The notes below the pieces were generated by a model. It was not told where the DNA came from. It saw nothing but the letters and a program-made list of their open reading frames with translations, and made no database searches. Below are positions 16,707-25,059 of a stretch of DNA of 64,000 nucleotides, piece after piece. The position numbers and the translations under genes are program-made. Source of the stretch: Sulfuracidifex tepidarius (GTDB taxonomy: Archaea > Thermoproteota > Thermoprotei_A > Sulfolobales > Sulfolobaceae); NCBI RefSeq assembly GCF_008326425.1, contig NZ_AP018929.1:124001-188000 (forward strand). Direction: 5' to 3'. Each line of letters starts with the position of its first letter. Position 1 is the stretch's first letter.

Positions 16707-17396
16707 ATGCTAAATGACTTCTCAATTTCACTGGAGGACTATTATGATCAATTTCATGATAAGAAATATAAAAACTTCCCTATAGAACTATTAGAAAAAA
16801 TGCGGGAGTATCTCGTTAAAAAATACGAGGAGAATATCATTTCAATAATGGAATCTACTCTGTCTTTATTAGGAGGCAACGAAGAAGAGGCACCTGAGGT
16901 GTTAGACAACGTAAACGAAATAGGAGAAGACATAAAGCTCTACAATTCCATCATAGAGCATAACACCACTATTGGACAATATAGGGATATTATAATAAGA
17001 GGGCTTGAAAAACTAATTGAGTCATTAAGCAAAAATGAGGATAAGTTCTGGAAAGAAGTAATGAACTCCTCCTCATTAAACTTTCAAATAACTATATATT
17101 ATTCTTTGTATCTCAAGTTTTTAACAAAAGCCTATCTGAGACTAACGGAGTTAAAGGTGGATCCTAACATGAAGACTGCAGAGTGTCCAAAGAAGAGGAT
17201 CCTTGGTGCTGTAAATTCGTTGGTGGGAATTTTAGGAACCCCTCTGATCATGTATGTTAAGGAAAATAGGATATACCCCTACATCTCTGATCTGACAGGG
17301 ATTCTTTTATATGTGACCAAAGACGAGGTCTTACCCTCAGGAAATTCTCTAGGTTATTATCTATTTTCTAGAATTCATGGTACAGAAAATGAGTAA
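16707..17396 (+). CDS. Unknown helical protein, partner of PIN-domain gene
   Basis: 229 residues, predicted mostly alpha-helical, with an acidic middle (GGNEEEAPEVLDNVNEIGED) and no membrane segment or known motif. DNA and codon use are more AT-rich than in neighbouring housekeeping genes, suggesting acquired DNA. It overlaps the start of the PIN-domain gene by 20 bp, so the two were probably translated together. The pairing recalls toxin-antitoxin or effector pairs, but the protein is larger than typical VapB antitoxins. Function unknown. Confidence 0.6.
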   Translation: MLNDFSISLEDYYDQFHDKKYKNFPIELLEKMREYLVKKYEENIISIMESTLSLLGGNEEEAPEVLDNVNEIGEDIKLYNSIIEHNTTIGQYRDIIIRGLEKLIESLSKNEDKFWKEVMNSSSLNFQITIYYSLYLKFLTKAYLRLTELKVDPNMKTAECPKKRILGAVNSLVGILGTPLIMYVKENRIYPYISDLTGILLYVTKDEVLPSGNSLGYYLFSRIHGTENE

Positions 17397-18259
17397 TAAG
17401 CCTACTAATACTGCATACATATTTGATACCAATGCAGTGATCACCTGGTTATATTACAATGATGATAAGAAAAGGAAATTGGCTGAGTCCATCGACAAGC
17501 TAAACAACTGCTACATTTTAGTCTACACGATTGAAGAGGTTCTAGGAATAATCTCTGATAGCTATAAACTATTCTCTCATATTATCATATGTGAAGTCCT
17601 ACGAAACGACAGCTGGGATTCCCTGAAAATTTCTGATAGATTAAGAATAATAGAGGGCATTGAAAAGGACTTCGAGGAGCACTATGAAAGGATATGGGAG
17701 ACATATTACAAAGATAGCATCCCCCACGGTCATATAAGGGTGTATATCTCTAAGTTATTCTTTAAGGCGTATAAAGAAAGAATATTAAGGTATAAAAGAT
17801 GAGGATATAGAGGAAGAGATTACTACAAAGAGAAATGCAAAGGGTCTAGAAGACTATGCAAATTCAGTGATTAACCTTATCGCAAGTAAGTTTAAGATAA
17901 TAGGGCACGTTCATTTTAGCACAGATATGCTAGTGGAACTTCAATTAATAGAGGAGGGAATACAGAACAACAGAAAAAATAAGAACAAAAAGCCTAGTAG
18001 GTTTGATCAAATAATGTTCAAATTGGTTTATATAATATTAAGAAATTAAATTTTTGATAGAGTAATTTTTGTCACTAACGATGACGATTTCTCGAATATG
18101 CGTAACAATATTGTAGAACTGTTAGAAAATATTATAAAAAACAGTTCGAAAATAACAATTAATACATCTGCAGAGAATTGTAAAGATATATTGACTAATG
18201 AATTGGAAATATTTGATATCGATAGACTATTTCAAGTCATTAATGCGGGGAAAATCTAA
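17377..18259 (+). pseudogene. PIN-domain nuclease gene inactivated by a frameshift and a stop
   Basis: The first part (17377-17802) begins AYIFDTNAVITWLYYNDD, the PIN N-terminal Asp motif. A 1-bp shift in the A-run at about 17793-17798 moves the frame; reading on gives DEDIEEEITTKRNAKGLEDYANSV and continues to a UAA (18047-18049). In the same frame after the UAA comes FDRVIFVTNDDDFSNMRNN, the C-terminal PIN motif (TND..DF), ending at UAA 18257-18259. The rebuilt protein is about 290 residues, longer than VapC. AT-rich like its partner gene. Sequencing error at the A-run is possible, but two lesions make real decay more likely. Confidence 0.7.
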
Positions 18260-18595
18260 GGTGGGATATCTCATATTTAAAGAATGTCTTTCTAATATTT
18301 CTAAGGAATTTATAACCTTCTGCTCGTAACTGGAAGTTATAATCCCTCTTCTTTCAGCTGCAGCTACTAGAAGAGCTGACATACAATTAACCCACCGTAT
18401 TCGGACAGACATATTTTACTCAAAGTCTCAAAAGCTCTAGCTAAGTTGAAAGATCTTTTGATACTCTAATACTCTAAAAGCCTTACGTCAGAAAAGAACG
18501 GCTCCTTGTCGCTCTGTAGCTTATCTTATATATTAAGTGCTTTTTCAAAAGTGTTAGAGAATCGCTGAGAAAGTTTCATTTAGGTCTCCATGGAC
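18260..18595. other. Intergenic region, no gene seen
   Basis: Follows the PIN pseudogene. A weak minus-strand ORF (18227-18412) reads SALLVAAAERRGIITSSYEQKV, which could be a scrap of a small toxin-antitoxin gene, but it is too short to support. Confidence 0.35.
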
Positions 18596-18750
18596 GATTC
18601 GCGTCTCCTTTGCGAATTCAGTTTATTTATAGAATTAGAATGAATTTAATCAAACGCTCTAGTATAGACTGGGTGAGGGTTCGCGCTTAGCAGTTTCCTT
18701 TATTTGGTCTATTTTTGCTATAATTACAATTTAAGATGGAAACCTGAATT
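18596..18750 (+). repeat. Dispersed 155-bp repeat, copy A (MITE-like)
   Basis: Aligns over its full length with 24841-24993 at roughly 80% identity by eye, in the same orientation. The ends carry imperfect inverted sequences (GCGAATTCAGTTTATTT near the left, GGTAATTCAGGTTTCC read from the right), and the element has no ORF. Size and ends fit a miniature inverted-repeat element of the kind known in Sulfolobales; the mobilising transposase is not in the window. Confidence 0.65.
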
Positions 18751-18984
18751 ACCCCATATCTTTCAGACGAAATAATTTGGTGAAACAACAGTGAAAATAT
18801 CCTCTTGCTATTCCTATATTCGGCTACTAAAGTAGCCCGGCCTACCTTATCTTGATCTAATGAGAGATATCAAGAAAGGAAACATGAGAACATGCAGAGG
18901 AAGAGCGAAACGATCACAAAAACGTCTTAAGAGTCCTCTACAAAGAAGACTTTCTTCGACAAGGCTTCACGGCAAGGGGCAACT

Positions 18985-20334
18985 TCATGCTGGCTGTTCG
19001 GCCTCCTGGGTTTGCTGTAGTTCTAATGATCTGACTTTCAATGCTTTCCTCAGCTTCTCTATGAGGATGTCCAAGTCACCGTCTATTATCCTCAGCGCTT
19101 CTATTGTACTTAGCTGTATGAAGTTATCTCCGGTCACGTTAGCGTTAGTGATTACAAACTTACCTTCCACCTTGTACTCCTTCTTCTCATGTTCTACCGT
19201 GTTCACGGTAAGGAAGCTGTCCACATCTACCTTGTCAGGCAGATTGCCGTCTTTCGACAGCTTGACAGTGCCTATGAAGGCTCTGTCGTCGCTGATGAAG
19301 AATATGGACGCTAGGACGCCCCTTCCGTTAGCGTCGAATACCCTCTTACCCCTAGGGTGTAGGTACTTTATGGAGAGCTCCGCTGTGAGAAGCGAAAGGG
19401 CTTCCCTCACTCTCTTCTCCATCTTGGACGTTTCCTCTATTGGGTCCTTCAGTGACATCGACTTCTCCACATATCCCCTCAAGCACTCCAGCGAGTTCCC
19501 GCATTCCTTTTCAGCCTTCTCGGACTCAGACCTCAGGAACTGCAGGATCGAACTTATGGATGGCAATTCCCTTCCCTTCCACAGTAAGTTCACCATGGGT
19601 AGTAGAAGGTCTCCGAACTCACCGCAGTAAGTCTCCACTATCTCCTTGACGTCCTCCTCAGTCACCCCGTCGTCTAGGGATATCCTGCTCTCCTCTATCC
19701 TCCTGCGGAGAGCTAAGTCCTCTATCCTGCTGAACGAGTCCGTCGGTATGGCCATGATAATGGGTATGTTCAACCCAGCGTTTATTACACGGTGTATCAA
19801 GCTCAGGTGAGTGTCCCTCACCTCGTCTATCAGTAATCCTATCTTGTGGCCTTCCTTCAGGTCCCTGATCAGGGATATCATCCCGTCATAGTTGTGTGGG
19901 TAGTTCATGCAGAAGAGCCTCATGTCTAGGTCGTCGGCTTTCCCGCACATCTTCTCCACGTGATCCCAGAACTTGACCCCCATCAGTTTCTTCCAGAAGT
20001 TGTATCCTAACTCTTTCTTTCTGTTCTCGAGCTTTGAGATGGACTCTTTCCTTATCTCCGTTACGTCTATCTTCGTCCAGAACTCCGAGGATAGGTCGTC
20101 CTTGTTTGCCATATCGAGGAAGATCGGTTTCATCCATTCCTTGGAACTCTCCTCCAGCTTCTTCAGGATCGTCGTCTTCCCCATCCCAGGCTGGCCTATT
20201 ATGGAAGCGACCTGACCTTCCTTCATCAGGGATAAGCTCTTCTCATAGTATTTCCTGTAAGTTGGCCCGGCTAATACCACGTTCTTGACGCTCCACGTAG
20301 TCACGGTTACCTTGGGAATCTTACATAAGGTCAT
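18985..20334 (-). CDS. AAA/STAND-type ATPase with unusual C-terminal domain
   Basis: 449 residues. Walker A GQPGMGKTT at 47-55 and Walker B IGLLIDEV at 165-172 lie in a Cdc6/Orc-like P-loop domain, followed by helical lid-type sequence with RRRIEES (sensor-like arginines). The last 120 residues (GVLASIFFISDDRAFIGTVKLSKDGN...KFVITNANVTGDNFIQLSTIEALRIIDGD) resemble an Mrr-like fold in which the catalytic E-x-K is GTVK. It starts inside the stop of the winged-helix gene (ATGA, 20331-20334), so the two form an operon. A DNA-binding regulator/ATPase pair for defence or replication of an element is inference. Confidence 0.7.
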   Translation of the reverse strand: MTLCKIPKVTVTTWSVKNVVLAGPTYRKYYEKSLSLMKEGQVASIIGQPGMGKTTILKKLEESSKEWMKPIFLDMANKDDLSSEFWTKIDVTEIRKESISKLENRKKELGYNFWKKLMGVKFWDHVEKMCGKADDLDMRLFCMNYPHNYDGMISLIRDLKEGHKIGLLIDEVRDTHLSLIHRVINAGLNIPIIMAIPTDSFSRIEDLALRRRIEESRISLDDGVTEEDVKEIVETYCGEFGDLLLPMVNLLWKGRELPSISSILQFLRSESEKAEKECGNSLECLRGYVEKSMSLKDPIEETSKMEKRVREALSLLTAELSIKYLHPRGKRVFDANGRGVLASIFFISDDRAFIGTVKLSKDGNLPDKVDVDSFLTVNTVEHEKKEYKVEGKFVITNANVTGDNFIQLSTIEALRIIDGDLDILIEKLRKALKVRSLELQQTQEAEQPA

Positions 20335-20852
20335 TTCTTCTCACCCTTCTTCCTCTTTATTATGCCGAACAGGACGCCTTTCCTCACGTACCCGTCGTCT
20401 CCGCCCGCTATCATTTCGTAGTTCTCCTCAATGTGTCTCCTGAACTTGCTGTAGAAGTCTTCCTTGGACATCCCAAGCTCTATCCTGATCCTCTCAAGGG
20501 AAGCGTAACCTAGGGAATCACTTATCCTCTGGTAAGCCTCGTCAAAGGAAGCGTAATCCACCTTTGCTTTGCTCTCCTTCAGTTCCCTCACTTCTTCCTT
20601 AAGTGATTTCACCTCGTTCATTAGGGTCTTTATCACGTCGTCCGCTCTTTCTGTCATAACTGGAGAGAAAGATCTGCCTGACCCTGAAGTCTTCTCGCTT
20701 ACCTTATTTTCGTTCTTGAGCTCAGCCAAGGCTTTAAGTAACTCGGAGCTATCCCTTATCCCTAGCCTCTTCTTAAGCCTGGAGAGAGAGACCGGCTTCC
20801 CTTCCTTGTGGTATGTGTCCTTGATGAGTTGTAGAACAGTTTCCTTGTCCAT
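20331..20852 (-). CDS. Winged-helix protein with coiled coil, partner of AAA ATPase
   Basis: 173 residues. Residues 1-60 (KETVLQLIKDTYHKEGKPVSLSRLKKRLGIRDSSELLKAL) look like a winged-helix DNA-binding domain, about 70-100 is a Lys/Glu-rich coiled coil (LMNEVKSLKEEVRELKESK), and the C terminus (SLERIRIELGMSKEDFYSKFRRHIEENYEMI) is a second helix-turn-helix-like unit. It is probably a dimeric DNA binder. The stop overlaps the ATPase start by 4 bp. No named family recognised. ATG 20852 is the natural start. Confidence 0.7.
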   Translation of the reverse strand: MDKETVLQLIKDTYHKEGKPVSLSRLKKRLGIRDSSELLKALAELKNENKVSEKTSGSGRSFSPVMTERADDVIKTLMNEVKSLKEEVRELKESKAKVDYASFDEAYQRISDSLGYASLERIRIELGMSKEDFYSKFRRHIEENYEMIAGGDDGYVRKGVLFGIIKRKKGEKK

Positions 20853-20964
20853 CCAAATCGATTATTTTGCTTCAAGTGTTTAGGTTCAAAAGGATTTGCA
20901 CCTTATCCGCTTACATTCTCCTTCAAGACTTCAGATATTAGGAAGACGACGAGTAGAGCTCGAC

Positions 20965-21234
20965 GTTTAACCTAATGGGGGAAGGGAGCCCCCTTGTAAA
21001 AATGTTTTTTATGTTTAATGTAAAAATTTTCCTAGAATTAGGCTGTAGGAGCTTGGTCATACTCTTAGGGGGACAAGCTTATGGAGAGTAACCCTCCGTA
21101 CCCTCTCCGCACTGGGTGTTAAGGCGTTTCCGTTCGGTAGAAAGCTGTGGGTGAGGAGGGATCGAGGTTCCTTTGAGAAGTAGGAAGTCTCTGTCGCGAG
21201 TTAGAGATACCGTCCGTAAGGCAGGATAGTTCAC
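20965..21234 (+). mobile_element. IS605-like mini-element or tnpB remnant
   Basis: The left side has a GGGGGAAGGGAGCCCCC structured stretch (20977-20993) followed by TTGTAAAAATG, similar in layout to the left end at 44333. The right side ends TAGGAAGTC...CCGTCCGTAAGGCAGGATAGTTCAC, a form I associate with right ends of Sulfolobus tnpB elements. In between, a frame reading LRTLSALGVKAFPFGRKLWVRRDRGSFEK could be a scrambled tnpB 3' end. No intact ORF. Confidence 0.5.
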
Positions 21235-21274
21235 ACGCTAATCGAGAACATGTAAACAGTAAATATAGACATTT

Positions 21275-21496
21275 ATGTCACTTGTGAAACACCTGATACA
21301 TATGGACGAAACCGAAATCAGAAGGGAATTGAACATAATTGAACTGAAAATAGAGGGGTGTAACCAGGACGAATGCGAGGAAATTGAAGGCAGGCTGAAA
21401 GAGCTCATGACAGAAGCGAAGTCGCAGAAAATGAGAGGGTTGGAGGAGAGAATATCGGAGCTTATGAGGAAATTGGAGGAAAAAGAGGCTCTCTGA
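21275..21496 (+). CDS. Small coiled-coil protein
   Basis: 73 residues, highly charged, almost wholly helical with heptad-like Leu/Ile spacing (IELKIEGCNQDECEEIEGRLKELMTEA and LEERISELMRKLEEKEAL). Two cysteines lie in CNQDEC. A TATA-like AAATATA stretch precedes the start. It stands alone between the mini-element and the metallophosphoesterase. An internal ATG at codon 10 is an alternative start. Function unknown; a dimerising regulator is possible. Confidence 0.55.
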   Translation: MSLVKHLIHMDETEIRRELNIIELKIEGCNQDECEEIEGRLKELMTEAKSQKMRGLEERISELMRKLEEKEAL

Positions 21497-21655
21497 AATA
21501 TATATACTTCTCAAGATTTATACATATAAAATTAATAAAAACTAATTATAGTTTTTAGTATTAGTCTTGATTAAAGAAGAAAGTTGTGCTTTCCTGTCCA
21601 AGTTTCTCTCATTTCTCACAAAAAAATAAAAGGAACCTAGGTTACATCTATCTCA

Positions 21656-22372
21656 ATGAGGATTCTAGCTTCATCTGATATCCATTCTCCGAAATGGACG
21701 GGAAAGTTCTTGATATCACTCAAGCGTAAAATAGTTGACGGGGGCTTCGACCTTTTCGTTTTAGCCGGGGACTTGGCGGAGAGGGGAGGGTATAAGCACT
21801 TATACCCAATTTACGAAGAATTAAAAGATAGGAGGTGTGTCGCGGTCTTCGGGAACGAAGACTTTCGTAATTTCAGGGAGAGATATAAGGAGGAATACCC
21901 GTCTTTTACGTGGCTTGATGATTCCTCCGAGGTATTCAGGATAGGAACAAAGAGGGTTCTGGTCGTCGGCAGTGAGGGGGTCCTGCAACGCCCAACTAGG
22001 TTTCAGAGACTCCTGGGGATAGACGAGAGTTACTTTAAAAAGAGAATGGAAAGGATAGACGAACTTCTCTGCGAGGAAGCTGATTTCAGGATCTTGGTAA
22101 CACACTATGCCTCTTCTCTCGAGACGGTTTTAGGTGAGAAGGAATCTATTTACCCTTACCTTGGATACCCGTTGGTGGAGAAAGTGAGGTGCGCTCCCGA
22201 TATAGCTATTCACGGTCACGCTCACTTCGCGAAGAGGACGCTCTACTTTAACGGTAAAACCAAGGTGTATAACGTCGCCCTCCCCGCCAACCAGGACGTG
22301 GTGAAAATAGATGTACCGAATATTGTGACGGACAGTAATGATAGAGACGAGAGAGAAAAAGAGGTAAAATGA
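21656..22372 (+). CDS. Calcineurin-like metallophosphoesterase
   Basis: 238 residues. The metal-binding motifs appear in order: SSDIH (D8, H10), AGDL (D39), GNED (66-69), THYA and GHAHFAKR. The usual GNH[DE] is GNED, so the catalytic His is replaced, as in some YfcE-type phosphodiesterases that have GNCD. The substrate is unknown; small phosphodiesters are typical of this subgroup. Monocistronic by spacing; convergent with the peroxiredoxin gene. The C terminus ends in a charged tail. Confidence 0.88.
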   Translation: MRILASSDIHSPKWTGKFLISLKRKIVDGGFDLFVLAGDLAERGGYKHLYPIYEELKDRRCVAVFGNEDFRNFRERYKEEYPSFTWLDDSSEVFRIGTKRVLVVGSEGVLQRPTRFQRLLGIDESYFKKRMERIDELLCEEADFRILVTHYASSLETVLGEKESIYPYLGYPLVEKVRCAPDIAIHGHAHFAKRTLYFNGKTKVYNVALPANQDVVKIDVPNIVTDSNDRDEREKEVK

Positions 22373-22469
22373 TAGCGTGTATAATATTTAGACGTAAAAT
22401 AATAAATTCACGATTATTCTAAAAAGATAAAAATATAGATATGGGGGCTGTTAAAAAGAGAGCAGTATT

Positions 22470-23114
22470 TCACACTTTCTGGTCTGAAGGGAGTTCGTTG
22501 TAGTCCTTGAACAGTAGGTACCATGCCTTAGCCTTTGGCATCTTCATCCTCATGGTTGCCTCATCGAAGACGTTTGGTGGAGGCACTATGACGTCCTGAC
22601 CTGGCTCCCAGTTTGCTGGTAGGACTACCTTTGCCTTGTAGTTCACTATCATCGCCTTAGTTATTCTCAGTAATTCGGATATCTTTCTTCCTGCCTCGAG
22701 AGGATAATAAGCCATGAACCTGATTACTCCGTCAGGGCTAACCAGGAAGACTCCCCTTATTGTCTGTCCTGATGCCTCGTCTACTATGTCGAGGAGCCTT
22801 GCGAACTTCTTGTCTGGGTCGGCTATGACGGGGAACGGTACCTTTACTCCGTATTTCTCCTGGATGTCCTTGAGCCACTCTATATGGGAGTACACGCTAT
22901 CAACGCTCAGCCCTACTAACTGTACTCCGAGGTTAGCGAAGTCGTTATACGCTTTGGAGAACTCAACGAACTCCGTCGTGCATACTGGAGTGAAGTCAGC
23001 TGGGTGGGCGAAGAGGAACAACCACTTTCCTTTCCCGAATATATCCTTGTAGAAGTCGATTACACCTTGAGTCGTGAGGACTTGTGTCTCAGGGAACTTT
23101 TGGTAGAGTTTCAT
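22470..23114 (-). CDS. Peroxiredoxin, Bcp2/Prx6-like
   Basis: 214 residues from ATG 23114; a GTG 8 codons upstream (23138) extends the frame but adds sequence unlike the family. The peroxidatic Cys45 lies in ADFTPVCTTEF. The C-terminal extension (VVLPANWEPGQDVIVPPP...KAKAWYLLFKDY) is that of the archaeal Prx6/TPx subgroup. I see no second resolving Cys, so it is probably a 1-Cys enzyme. It reduces H2O2 and organic peroxides and is typically induced by oxidative stress in Sulfolobales. Confidence 0.92.
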   Translation of the reverse strand: MKLYQKFPETQVLTTQGVIDFYKDIFGKGKWLFLFAHPADFTPVCTTEFVEFSKAYNDFANLGVQLVGLSVDSVYSHIEWLKDIQEKYGVKVPFPVIADPDKKFARLLDIVDEASGQTIRGVFLVSPDGVIRFMAYYPLEAGRKISELLRITKAMIVNYKAKVVLPANWEPGQDVIVPPPNVFDEATMRMKMPKAKAWYLLFKDYNELPSDQKV

Positions 23115-23194
23115 TTTGTATTCACTACAACTTAACACTCACTGTATCCTTTAAGGTTATCTTAAGATTAATGGAGAAAAACCGTTTTTATTGG

Positions 23195-24175
23195 TCAATG
23201 AGACATTGCTCTATTCTCTCTGAATTCCTGAAATCCAGCGTTCCTGATTGCGTTCTCTACCTTGTCGGTGACCCAGTTCATCATGAACCTCCTCACTCCT
23301 ATCCTCCTGAAGAAGCGGTGAATTGCAGGGACCCTAAGTGCCGCTCCAGCTGCTAGGGGATGCCCCCCACCGCCGAACTCTAGGGCGAACCTCCTAATCT
23401 CGTATTTTGAGCTCCTGAATGAAATTGATTTTCCGTTAGCTGACACGAAGACCACTGCACCAGTCCTGGTCATGATGTACTGAGAGGCGTAACTTATGTC
23501 AGGAGGGCCGCGCCACCTTATGGCCACGGCGACCTTCTTTCCGTCTATCTCTATGACCTTGAAGTACTTGTTGAGCTTGTTGTACCCTTTGAGTTCCTCG
23601 TCCACTTTCCTCTCCAGTATAGACTGGAACTCATCGTTCCAGAGGACTCCTTTGTAGAAAATCTCCATCAGGTGTATTTTCCACGAGAAATCCGGTGAGT
23701 ACTCTACTACCCTCCTGAGCTTCTCCCCCATTGGATCGTCGTGGAGCCATATGTCCACAGAGCAGTCCGCTGAAGCTAGCTTCGACGAGAAATCATCGTC
23801 AGGGTTCATGTTCTTGTGTACGACTCCTGCTCCGCACGTTGAAACGTCGTGATACAGCTTGACTCCAGCCTCTGTGACTTTTGTCTTCCACTCGTCCTTC
23901 CAAACGTGATGGTCGAACCATTGAACTTCAACGCCTTGAGAGGTTATCCACTTCAATCTCTCCACTACAGCGTCTATTGTGGAACCGTTAGCTCCGAGGT
24001 CAGCCATGACTATTTTCTTTACTCCTCTGAGTTCCAACTTGTTGAGGAAGTTGTGGAGACGAGTAGGTTCAGTGAAAAAAGTGTTTTTAGGCAGTTGACC
24101 CACTGCTCTTGCATAGACTGCTGCAGACGCAGTGCCGTCAAAGTCATTGTGGACTATCGCGTAGTAATCTTCCAT
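23195..24175 (-). CDS. DHH-family phosphoesterase
   Basis: 326 residues. The DHH motifs are visible: HNDFDGTASA near the N terminus, MADLGANGS, WFDHHVW (the DHH triad) and the DHHA1 signature FGGGGHPLAAGAA near the C terminus. Such proteins are Mn2+-dependent phosphodiesterases acting on oligonucleotides or cyclic dinucleotides (nanoRNase or RecJ-like); which one cannot be told here. It follows the isochorismatase-like gene with a 6-bp gap, so the two are co-transcribed. Confidence 0.88.
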   Translation of the reverse strand: MEDYYAIVHNDFDGTASAAVYARAVGQLPKNTFFTEPTRLHNFLNKLELRGVKKIVMADLGANGSTIDAVVERLKWITSQGVEVQWFDHHVWKDEWKTKVTEAGVKLYHDVSTCGAGVVHKNMNPDDDFSSKLASADCSVDIWLHDDPMGEKLRRVVEYSPDFSWKIHLMEIFYKGVLWNDEFQSILERKVDEELKGYNKLNKYFKVIEIDGKKVAVAIRWRGPPDISYASQYIMTRTGAVVFVSANGKSISFRSSKYEIRRFALEFGGGGHPLAAGAALRVPAIHRFFRRIGVRRFMMNWVTDKVENAIRNAGFQEFRENRAMSH

Positions 24176-24181
24176 TTCTTG

Positions 24182-24778
24182 TTAATCTTGTAGGTTAACT
24201 CCTTTAAATGTAGTTATTATGCCCTTGTAAAGGAAATCCACTTGTCTCAGGGTGGAGAAATAATCGAATTCGTCAAGTGCGGAGATCCCCTCTTTCGGGA
24301 CTATCACGTTGTACCACCTAAGCGCTGCGCTCCCTGCAGTGTGAAGAACGCATATGTTAGCGACCGTACCCGTCACTACGATGTTCTTGATGTTCTTAAC
24401 CCTCAGGAGGTAGTCCAGTGAAGTACCGAAGAACGCATCGTATCTGTATTTCCTGATCAGGAAGTCGTCCTTGTCTGGAGACAAGTCAGAGTATATCTCA
24501 GCTCCCCAAGTCCCAGCTAAGGCGTGCTCTCCCCATATCTTGAACTCCGGGTCGTCCTTCATGTGCCAGTCTTGTGTGTAGATTACCAATGAGCCGGAAT
24601 TCCTGAACTTCTTGATCAGATCCCTTATTGGCTCCACGGTTTTCTCAGCGTCAGGGACGTAGAGCTTCCCGTCCTTGTGTACGAAGTCGTTCTGCATGTC
24701 AACTATCAGGAGAGCCGTTGACGATGGAGGGAGATCAACCTTCTCCTTTTCGTGGATTTCCGGTACTTTAACCTGCAT
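24182..24778 (-). CDS. Isochorismatase-family hydrolase, nicotinamidase-like
   Basis: 198 residues. Catalytic triad positions of the cysteine hydrolase family are visible: Asp in LLIVDMQNDF, Lys in IRKYRYDAFFGT, and Cys in VANICVLHTA. The motif TQDWH matches the nicotinamidase (PncA) metal-site region (D-x-H). Nicotinamidase would release nicotinate for NAD salvage, which would fit nadB elsewhere in the window, but other amidase roles are possible. First gene of a two-gene operon with the DHH protein. A dispersed repeat lies 60 bp upstream. Confidence 0.85.
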   Translation of the reverse strand: MQVKVPEIHEKEKVDLPPSSTALLIVDMQNDFVHKDGKLYVPDAEKTVEPIRDLIKKFRNSGSLVIYTQDWHMKDDPEFKIWGEHALAGTWGAEIYSDLSPDKDDFLIRKYRYDAFFGTSLDYLLRVKNIKNIVVTGTVANICVLHTAGSAALRWYNVIVPKEGISALDEFDYFSTLRQVDFLYKGIITTFKGVNLQD

Positions 24779-24840
24779 ATATACTACTTTTGCTATCTAT
24801 ATTAAAATGGATTCACGTTGTTGATGGCTACTCGTTTGGG

Positions 24841-24993
24841 GATCACGTCTCCTTTGCGAATTCAGTTTATTTATCTAAATCAAATGAATTTAATTGAACG
24901 CTCTCGCATGGACTGGGTAAGGATTCACGCTTGGCAATTTCCTTTATGTGATCTATTTTTGTGATAATTACAATCTACAATGGAAACCTGAAT
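24841..24993 (+). repeat. Dispersed 155-bp repeat, copy B (MITE-like)
   Basis: Pairs with 18596-18750. The inverted ends are clearer here: GCGAATTCAGTTT on the left and GCGATTCAGGTTT read from the right end on the other strand. It lies between the isochorismatase-like gene and the end of the endonuclease V gene. Confidence 0.65.
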
Positions 24994-25059
24994 CGCTCAG
25001 TTGATTCCTTGCTTTCCCCAATACTGTAATCTGTGTCTCATCTCGCAAAATAGACTATG

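Noticed and set aside
18227-18412. Minus-strand 61-aa ORF (SALLVAAAERRGII...) as a toxin-antitoxin fragment
   Set aside because: Too short and overlapping the end of the PIN pseudogene; no clear motif.
20990-21234. SRP RNA or RNase P RNA gene
   Set aside because: The structured look was considered, but the ends resemble IS605-type elements and I could not place conserved SRP or RNase P motifs.
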